From NCBI GenBank assembly GCA_016647705.1, contig CM028336.1, positions 11,292,880 through 11,356,879 on the forward strand: a stretch of DNA of 64,000 nucleotides, in the 5' to 3' direction. This document shows, in pieces, positions 56,400 through 64,000 of this stretch. The notes beneath the pieces were generated by a model, which ran no database searches, was not told where the DNA came from, and worked only from the letters and a program-made list of their open reading frames with translations. The translations under genes were made by a program, and so were the position numbers. Within the stretch, counting starts at the first letter, position 1; each line of letters opens with the position of its first letter. Source of the DNA: Eucommia ulmoides (lineage: Eukaryota; Streptophyta; Magnoliopsida; Garryales; Eucommiaceae).

Positions 56400-57720
56400 A
56401 TGAATTCTAAGTTGATATTGCGACTAAGTGGTCAAGTGTTAATCTTGACATTTATTTTTGTTTTGTTTTTAATTTTTATTTTTGTTTCATTGTGTTAATG
56501 AGATCAAGCGGTGCGAGAAATGATGAAGATTGGAATTCTTAATTCTCAATCTTGAGATGGAGCTTATTGAAAATGACAGGGACTGAGAGGAGAAGCCGAC
56601 TTCAATTTATGATCTTGATCCGACTGAGCATTTGAGCCCAAATTCCTTGTCTGTGGGGAATTTTGGTGAAAAATACTTAGTGACACAATAGTCCAGCTGG
56701 GGACGGTAACTCAAGCGCTATTTCTTTTGAAATGAAACTTAGGGTATCAAATTACCTGATTTTTCTTACTATTTATTTGATTATTTATTCTTTTTGGAAG
56801 CTGGCACGACTTCGGAACGTGTTCGGCAGTGAATTTACAAGTGTGGACGTTTGGGGAAGTATTTTAAGTTTAAACACGTTGAACAAGAGAAGTGAAAATG
56901 TACGGGGTGGAGCCATCTTTTGAAAATTTGAGAAAAAACATGAAAGTGGGAGCTGTAGGCCCACCGCTTAGGCGGTAAAAATACAGAGTGGGTGTTTTTT
57001 CAGCAAAATAGGCCCACCGCCCAAGCGGTGAACCACCGCTTAGGCGGTAAAAATACAGGATGCACCAAATTTTCAAAATACGCTCTACCGCTTAGGCAGA
57101 GAAACCACCGCCTAGGCGGATTAACAGCAGAACAAAATGTTTGCACACTAGTGTAATTTCGCTTAGGCGTAAAAACTACCGCCTAGGCAGAATTTCGTCA
57201 GAAGGTTTGATTTTAAAGAAAAGAGTTTCACCGCTCAAGCGGTGGACCTTCTGCAGTTAAACAGCCCCTGTTCGTTCAAAAATTGAAAGGTTCTTTTCCC
57301 CCAAATCTCCACTTTCTCTCTAAAACCTCACTTCCAAACCATTCCAATACTCAAAAATCATCCTTCCATAACAAAAATTTGTGATTTCCACCCCAAATCA
57401 TCCACCACAAATCAATTTTCAACCCCATGTTCATAATTTTTTTTATCACTTTGGGATTTTGGTTTGATTTTTGGTGATAACTTAGTTTCTATGGATTGTT
57501 AAATTGTGTGAAACAAAATTGCATGCTATATTTTCATATTTTGTTGAAACGTTGTGATTAGTGTGTGCACCAGATTAAATCCACAGGTTCATGTGCGACC
57601 ACTTCGGCATTACCGCCGCACTTTTTGCAACCGCCATAATTTCCATTCCAACGTGATAGTGGTGGAGAGGAATTTCCTGTCAGGTGAACAGTTGGGAATA
57701 AGTCTTATTCCCTAGGTATG
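56400..57720 (+). other. Leader of element C: decayed gag start and GC-rich box cluster
   Basis: 56510-56700 aligns with the gag-start remnant of B ('gaattcttaattctcaatct' against 'gaaattcttgactcttgatc') but is full of stops. 56955-57245 is a box cluster with CACCGCCCAAGCGGTG followed by 'aaccaccgcttaggcggtaa'. 57370-57700 aligns with the 135-codon frame of B but is not open. Short minus-strand frames across the boxes are artefacts. Confidence 0.65.
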
Positions 57721-59364
57721 TGTTCGACCCGTTTTGTTTGCATACATGCTATATGTTTATTGGTTTCGCTAATTTTGGAACACTGTCCTGTTCAAGCCTG
57801 GATGGTATGGAATGGATGATTAGTTTAGTGGATGTTCATCCATTTTGATTTTTTGTAGAAAAGGATGAACCATTATTTTGAGTATGTATTTTATTATTTT
57901 AAATGTTTTAGTTTTTACATTTTTAGTTTAGTTAAAATTTAACTTTTGTTTTTGCATGTGTAGTGATAGATTAATCTATGTATGTTAGCATTAGAATTAG
58001 TTTAGATTTGTGTATGTATAAAGTTGTGTTTGCATTCTTAGATGTGAGTTCATTTGGGCCAAAACCCGATGATGAGAATTATCCTCTAATTGCATATTGA
58101 GGTCGGGGGTAATACTTTCCTTGTGTGTTTTGTGTGCTTAACATGTCGATTGGGTAAAAATTATCTCGATCCGAAAATTGCACGACATTTGAACTCAATG
58201 AATAATTATCTGAACGATTAGACGTTGATTATTCGATATTAGGCTTATGATAGAAAATGAGGAAACTAGAACTTGATATGAGGAAAACTTGTGGCGAAAT
58301 CCTAGGTAAAGTAATTCCGGAGACGTGATTTAGGCCATCAATTTTTCGCTTGAACCATTGTAGCTAACCTGAAAATTTTCATTCCTTATTTCTCCTGTCG
58401 AAGCCGATAACGTAATCAATTCTGAAAACGTTCAAATACTCTTTTCATTTAAATGTTTCCTAAACCAAAGTAGCTAAGCCTAATTTTCAAGATTGAGTGA
58501 AATCAAGTGAGCGGTCGGGTTTATGATAAATTTTTATTGATTCGGTATTAGTGTATTCACTTGTTCCTTTCGTATTTCTTTTACACGCTCCTAAAATAAG
58601 TTTGGGGGTGTGTTTCTATCATTTCTTTTTACATATTCCTAAAATTTTACAAATTCAAATAAGTTTGGGGGTGTGTTTCTCTAACTTCTTTTTGCACTCT
58701 CTTAAAACTGTAACAATTCGAATTAAATTAGGATTATGTTTAAAAAACAAAAAACAAAAAAAAAACATGAATATAATTTTTCATTTTCTTCTCTTTCGAC
58801 AAGTGAATACCAGGATTTTCGTTTCTTATTCAGAATTGTACTTTAAATGTTGTGGGGTCATGAGAGAGGATAGCAATAAGCGATTTTACCTCGGGTATCG
58901 ATCGATTAAACCAATTTGCTATTTTTATTCCAGTGATACCCGTGGTCGTTCTCCAAAGCCAAACCAAGCCCTATTGATTTCTGTGAATATCCGAGCCTAC
59001 ATTAGTGGATAGTAGACTCTAATCAAGCGTATTGTTTTCCTGAATCCTTCAATGGTTTAAATTATGAGCTTAACGATTGGATAATCGAATCCGGTATTTG
59101 ACTAGTTATACATTTGAGTTCTCACACACACACTTCAAATGGATCTAGAATACCACTTGGTGTGGGATGCTTCCTGAACTTGATCCGATTTAGGGATGTT
59201 GAGGGAGGAACAAATTGGTCATTTCGATTGAACTTTATATTTACATGCATATACTTCTTTCGTGTTAGATTAATTTTTCATTTTTAGTTGGTTAGTTTAT
59301 TAGTTAGTTAGTTTAGTGTTAGTGTTTTGCTCAAGGACTAGCAAAATTCTAAGTTTGGGGGTAT
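57721..59364 (+). other. Noncoding 3' internal region of element C
   Basis: Carries the family landmarks. The 'aataagtttgggggtgtgtt' segment occurs twice in tandem (about 58597 and 58659, 62 bp apart), whereas A and B have one copy. A frame at 58551-59012 spans this duplication and is not a convincing gene. It ends 'ggactagcaaaattctaagt' before the 3' LTR. Confidence 0.7.
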
Positions 59365-60861
59365 TGATAGGTGTGAAAAACCTTTCTATTTTTAAACCGG
59401 ATTTGTTAGTTTTCAAGAATTTTAGTTATATTTAATTGTGTTTTAGTGTAGAACTGGGAAAGGACGTCAAAGGGCGAGAAACAAGTGAAAACGGTGGAGA
59501 AACAGTGAACAAAATATGCAAAACAGGACTTCGGTGAATGAAGACCACCGCCTAAGCGGAAGTTCCACCGCTTAGGTGGAAAAGAGGCAGAATGTTGGAG
59601 TGCTGAAGGGTTGAACCACCTCCTAGGCGAGAAAACCACCGCCTAGGCGAGAAAAGATCAGAATGATATGCCAGCAGCTACCGCCTAAGTGGAAAAACCA
59701 CCGCTTAGGCGAAGTTACCGACAGAAGTTAACCAACTTAAAGCCACCGCCCAAGCGGTGACACTCTGCACAGAAATATCTGTTTTAAGATATTTTCAACC
59801 CTTGCCTATAAAACCCCTTTCTCCCCCAATTGCTCAGAGGACTTGGATCTCTTAGACGTGAGAGGAGGCTCCGGTTGACATCTTGAGAGCTCTCCTTCCA
59901 CTTTAGTTAGGTTTAGGTAATTTAGGAAGTAGATTAGATTAGTTTATGGGGTGTTCTTGGCCAATCCTTGAAGAGCCAAAAGAGGAAGTTCATCAAGCGA
60001 GAAGAGGAAGCTCGAGAAGATCGTTCTTTGGCGAAAGTGGACTACTCCACTTTGAGATTTGGCTTTTCTTCCCTTGTTTCCATCTTTGTATTTAATGTTT
60101 ATAGTTGATAATGATGATCTCCTCTTGATTAAATGTTATATTGGCTAAGAACATGTTAGTGTAATTTAGAGATTAGTTAGGGAAAGGTATAGTTGTGTAA
60201 ATACTCGTTTGGTTTAATATACGTTTCTTTAACGGTTATTGTTTTAAGTCCGATTGTGTTTATCATTTGATAACGATCTTAATATTCTTGTAACAGTATT
60301 AGGATTGGATTTTAGAATCTAGGGTTTGACACTCGAGAGAGGTAATCCTGGATTCGGACTGGGGTAAATACATCGTTACGACCTAACGACCCAGGAGGGC
60401 ATTAGTTAGTGTGCAGTCGATGACGTTGGGTTAAGACTCACGCGGCCTAGAGTCGTTAAGACATTGAGGGGGATCTCTTCGTCGACACGAAGTCGCGTAT
60501 TCCCCCATCTTACACTCGGAAGAGGTGGAAGAGGAGTTTACGAACCGAGATTGCTGGATACCTAAACTCCGTTATTGTTAACCGAACGAAATCAAACGTG
60601 TATTAAGTGAACGAAATCAATCCCTAATTAATCAACTTATTTAGGATTAACCCACTAATTGTAGTTTATCTTAGTTTAATTTCAATTCACGTCTTCCATC
60701 GTCAGGATAACACGAGACTACGTCAATTGCGGTATTCAAATCAATTATTCACACTTTTCTCTGTGGGAACGATATCCGATCTTCAAAGATCCACTATATT
60801 AAAACTTTATACCTCGTATACTTGTGAGCGTAAGTAGAGGCATGCTTTTACGCACCTACCA
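59365..60861 (+). repeat. 3' LTR of element C
   Basis: 1497 bp, highly similar to the 5' LTR. The box pair at 59548-59559 and 59568-59579 has one substitution (CCGCTTAGGTGG) relative to the 5' copy. Ends CCTACCA followed by GAGAT. Confidence 0.93.
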
Positions 60862-61021
60862 GAGATGTTACAGGCACTTTGTTGATTACCAAAGTCCTCG
60901 TCGCTCTGTGATTTGACGAGCTTCCCAATTGTTGAGGCTATGAGCTGGATCTACTGCTCTTACATCATTCTCTTTCTCGTTGATCATGAAAACTAACTCT
61001 TCTGACCACAGTGCTAGAGGG

Positions 61022-61315
61022 TTAGTCTAGGATTGGTAAGAGATTATTACGAAGTCGAGCTTGTCTTTTTTTTTTTTTCTCAGCTTGGACTATTCCAGTG
61101 GAAAACGGAAAGCTGACTCGGATATGAGGTATTATCCTTAGTTTTCTGTTCTTCCTAGGTTGTTTGTTGAATCCCCTATTCTTGCTCGGAACAAAACCCA
61201 GTTCGTTGGAGTCTAACTTTTGCTTGACCCCAAACTGGGATTGTATTCTCACTTCACTTCTTTCGACTTGTATCTTTGGGTCGAAGTTCATGACGTTTAT
61301 GTGAATGACTAACAT
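61022..61315 (-). pseudogene. Tat/Ogre-like linker between protease and RT (element H)
   Basis: An open 97-codon minus-strand frame containing 'LGFVPSKNRGFNKQPRKNRK' and 'IIPHIRVSFPFSTGIV'. It lies where Tat/Ogre polyproteins carry a linker between protease and RT; the 'PHI..SF..' word is reminiscent of that linker. The frame ends shortly before the insertion of C. Assignment rests mainly on position between clear PR and RT blocks. Confidence 0.5.
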
Positions 61316-61408
61316 AATGGTAGCAATAGACAGTCTAGCTGTTGGTGGTAGACTTCTTTCTCGAACATATGAAGCACTAGCAATGTCGAAGGCTTGGAAA
61401 GAAGTTGC

Positions 61409-61621
61409 CTAGCCGACATGCTTGGCTATTATCAAAGGTTCAGCAGGGGTTCGGTAGATGGAAAACTTGAACTTCCAATGGAGTGATGAGGGAACTAGCC
61501 CAACTGAGTGTATCCAAGGCCTTCTGAGGAACATGCTATAGGCAGCTAGTATGTCTGAGATATGCAAGTCTACTTGAAAAATGACCAAGCCAATAACAAT
61601 TGGTAGTGTAATTTCTCCCAT
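61409..61621 (-). pseudogene. Tat/Ogre-like aspartic protease region (element H)
   Basis: A 70-codon minus-strand frame reading 'MGEITLPIVIGLVIFQVDLH', 'ISDILAAYSMFLRRPWIHSV' and 'GLVPSSLHWKFKF', the conserved C-terminal half of the Tat/Ogre retropepsin region. The catalytic Asp segment that should precede it (right of 61621) is not open. Homologous to 1812-2290. Confidence 0.82.
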
Positions 61622-61776
61622 AGACTATCTCTTCTTACATCGAAAGCCCTAATAGTGATAGTAGTAGTTCGAATTCGGTCCTCTTTTACCCCTATGCTAT
61701 TCTGCGTACTCAAAGGACATATGTTAAGTGTAGATCCATTGTCTACTATAACTCTAGAGAGGATGAAATCCTGATA

Positions 61777-62127
61777 CTACACCAATATGTTGAGAGGTTT
61801 TATATACCCAGTTCTTTCAGATGGCATCTCGTCATTGGTAAAGATTACGAGATTGGTGCTAAGGATATTCTCCACTATATTAGTGAAGTAACCCTGTGAT
61901 ATGGAACTTGGTACGTGGGCATGATTAAGGACTTTTAATAGCACATTTGGATGTACTTCGGAGGTCATTAACAACGACAGGATCGAAATATATGTCAATG
62001 CTTTGCTCAATTGTTCAAGGACCTTGTACTCGGTGTTTTTAACTGCCTTTAGAAATTCTTGTACTTCTTCCTCAATGACAATCTTCGTAGGGATACCCTT
62101 GGGTTCTTTGTCTAGTACTTTCAGCAA
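61777..62127 (-). pseudogene. Tat/Ogre-like gag-pro segment upstream of protease (element H)
   Basis: An open 116-codon minus-strand frame with 'EEVQEFLKAVKNTEYKVLEQ', 'LSKALTYISILSLLMTSEVH', 'NVLLKVLNHAHVPSSIS' and 'LVIFTNDEMPSERTGYIKPL'. This is the signature segment that precedes the protease in Tat/Ogre polyproteins ('E.FLK.IK.SEY.VVEQL....A.IS.LSLL..SE.HR..L.KVL'). It places H firmly in that lineage. Confidence 0.85.
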
Positions 62128-63490
62128 GTCTAGGGCGACAAAGATTCTCCTACTTGGTTAATACCTCTGACTTCATCTACTTGGTCCTCCATCCTCACGA
62201 CATTGGTTTCAATTGTTGTAAAGTAATTCCAAAGCACCTCTTTCAAGTCTTTCACCAATTCTTGCTTTGGCGTTTCGAAGGTTAGAACGGTTTTTGGTCG
62301 AATTATTTTTGGGTTTTGACACGCTTGCAGCTATATGGTGAAGTGAGAAACTTCTAAGCCCCATGTTTGGTTAAGGTTTAACTTCATGATGCCACAATCA
62401 AGTATGTTAATCCAGGGATCATCTTGGATGGGATAACTTAGTTGTATACCAAGGGTAATAGAATTCTCCTTGGTAAGGGGATTATTCTACCATCAGGTTT
62501 CTGAGGCTTGGTTTGATTAGTCCTCTTCATCATTCTGAACTGGGTAATTGAGGTCAAATATTTTCTTAGGTGGGAGCAATGCGGAGTTTCTCGGAGGCTC
62601 TTTCTTGGCTAGTTGATACATGTTCAAGACTTATCCGACTACGATGGCTATATCGATGGCATTCTTGTTGAACGTACCGATTTTTCCCCACATCTGGTCT
62701 AACTCTTTTTGTTCTTGAGAGGTTCATTCTTCTCCACTTATCAATTTTGGATTCTCATCCTTCATAGGTCCATTTCCTCTATTGTCTTCCTCCTCGAATT
62801 TACTTCCCCATCTGGTAAGAGAGATAGGTCTATGATTCATTCCTGAGGCTGAGACCGACATATCTATCCAATAGGCTTTAAGGAAAGTTATACCTTCTAC
62901 CCATACTTCTCCAAGTGGTTTAGGATAAATTTTCCATACTCTGGCATAGTCGCTGGAATTAGTCTCCCACTCATGTGACCATATTGATAGTTAGAGTTGA
63001 GTTATCATGCTTGGGTAACGGGTTTTGCTGACAGTTAGGCTAAGATGTCTCCCTTTATTTTGGGAATCATATTACCTTGCTCTATATAAGATCCTCTATC
63101 GTGTTTCTCAGATAATAGCAATTGTCAGTATAGTGACTTGGTACTCCAAAATGGTAAGCGCAGAATTGGTTCGGGTTGAACAAAGGGATTTGAGAATTTT
63201 GGCGATTTGGGGCTATAGGTTCAAGTATTTTGTTCTTACTATATTCCTCAAATATTCGAGAAAGGGTTACAAGGAGATGGGTAAATTGCTTTGTTCTTCT
63301 AAAAGCCTGATGGGGTCTATAATTCTGTTAGTGGTTAAATGAGTTTGGAGGTTATGGAAAAGCTTTATAAGGAGGTTGGTATGGATATGGGTTTGTATGC
63401 TAGAGTTGGAAATGGTGTAAACCGAGGTGGTGGTGTGAATTGTGGTGGTTGTTTTTGGAAGACTTGGTTTACAGTCTTGGAGTGATTTGG
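62128..63490 (-). pseudogene. Decayed gag C-terminal and linker region of element H
   Basis: Sits between clear gag (63491-64000) and pre-protease blocks. Only short pieces are open. The plus-strand frames here (for example 63025-63342) are antisense shadows. No zinc knuckle was found by eye. Confidence 0.5.
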
Positions 63491-64000
63491 CTACTGGGGT
63501 TGGATATTCTGTTGGTTTCTTTGACCCTGGCCTACCATTGCCACTTCAGAGTCTTTCTTCTTAGGTGTTTTTCTCTTATGTTCGTGCTCGATTGGCTTTT
63601 GAATTCTGCCGGTCCTTATACTATCTTCTATATATTCCTCTCGAAGGATCACGTTAGAGAATGGTCTATTTAGTGTGTTTAGTAAAGGCTCATAACAAGG
63701 GTGAGGTTGAGCCTGGATGATCATTTGGACCATCTCGGCCTCCTTCATTGGCGGTACAACTTGTGTAGCTCTATCCCTTTATCGGACAGCATATTCCCAG
63801 AAACTTTTCCCACTCTTTCTAGTTAAGGTTCTGAGAGAGATCTTATTTGGCGATACTTCCCGATTGTAGCCGTATTGCTCACATAGGATCTTAACTATGT
63901 CAAGGAACATCTTCACCTTTGAATGTTCTATTGTAGAATACCAACGAGCAGTAGGTTCATTTAACGATTGTAGGAAGAGCTGAACGGCTAATAACTCGTT
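63491..64000 (-). pseudogene. Tat/Ogre-like gag (element H), running off the window edge
   Basis: The minus strand reads 'LFLQSLNEPTARWYSTIEHS', 'LCEQYGYNREVSPNKISLRT', 'KSGKSFWEYAVR', a TAA at 63779-63781 where Trp is expected, 'RDRATQVVPPMKEAEMVQMI' and 'FSNVILREEYIEDSIRTGRI'. This is the Retrotrans_gag domain of the Tat/Ogre lineage ('L.G.A..WY', 'F..QY.YN', 'E.F..YA.RWR..A..V.PP..E.E', '..G..IE..I..G.I'). The N-terminus and the 5' LTR lie beyond 64000. Confidence 0.88.

Larger units (their letters stand above)
54639..60861 (+). mobile_element. Non-autonomous Athila-related element C nested in element H
   Basis: LTRs at 54639-56156 and 59365-60861 start TGATA(A/G)(A/G)TGTGAAAAACC and end ..CCTACCA. 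A perfect 5-bp duplication GAGAT lies at 54634-54638 and 60862-60866. It interrupts H between the protease linker and RT. The interior has three primer-binding-site-like sequences, a fully decayed gag start, a GC-rich box cluster and the noncoding 3' region, but no pol. By eye its two LTRs are the most similar pair in the window, so it is probably the youngest insertion. Confidence 0.94.

Noticed and set aside
58551..59012. 153-codon frame in element C
   Set aside because: Spans a duplicated noncoding segment; the corresponding DNA in A and B is not open.

Overview
The window is plant nuclear DNA, probably angiosperm and AT-rich, made almost entirely of nested transposable elements. I found no intact host gene, no rRNA or tRNA gene, and no bacterial-style operon. 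The plant assignment rests on Tat/Ogre-like and Athila-like Ty3/gypsy elements primed by tRNA-Asp, a Ty1/copia element, a Tourist-like MITE, Mutator-like elements (one carrying a plant F-box/kelch gene fragment) and large solo LTRs. The species cannot be named from sequence alone. Nearly all coding sequence is broken by stops and frameshifts and is given as pseudogene remnants.

Layout. 1-2300: internally deleted Tat/Ogre-like fragment, minus strand. 2753-15603: Ty1/copia element E (TSD CAAAC), split by the Athila-related, pol-less element B at 7438-13207 (TSD CATTA). 15609-17581: AT-rich, nothing recognised. 17585-19338: Tourist-like MITE (TSD TTA) interrupted by a Pack-MULE at 17840-19247 (9-bp TSD). 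19480-21491 and 21667-23906: two solo LTRs with perfect TSDs (CTATG, AAAAT). 23945-30771: non-autonomous gag-only Ty3/gypsy element G (TSD GAAAT) with a 79-bp tandem array; its 5' LTR/leader junction is replaced by an antisense fragment of the A/B/C family. 30777-34650: AT-rich sequence with a second Harbinger-like MITE (31758-32470) and a MULE transposase remnant.

34966-64000 is mostly one large minus-strand Tat/Ogre-like element H. From right to left it runs gag, protease, RT, RNase H, integrase, a long 3' region with three tandem-array families, and a promoter-bearing LTR-like block. It is interrupted by element C (54639-60861, TSD GAGAT), element A (46591-52051), solo LTR F (39841-41461, minus) and a long-TIR MULE-like element (about 43719-44458).

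A, B, C and F are one family group. Their LTRs share ends, a conserved downstream block and, upstream of the TATA region, clusters of GC-rich palindromic boxes of type CACCGCC-NN-GGCGGTG. The same boxes recur in the internal leaders of B and C and in the otherwise unrelated solo LTR at 21667-23906. This shared box module and a triplicated tRNA-Asp primer-binding site in C are the most unusual signals. Nesting gives the order of events: E before B; H before A, C and F; MITE before Pack-MULE. By eye the LTRs of C are the most alike, so C is probably the youngest full element.
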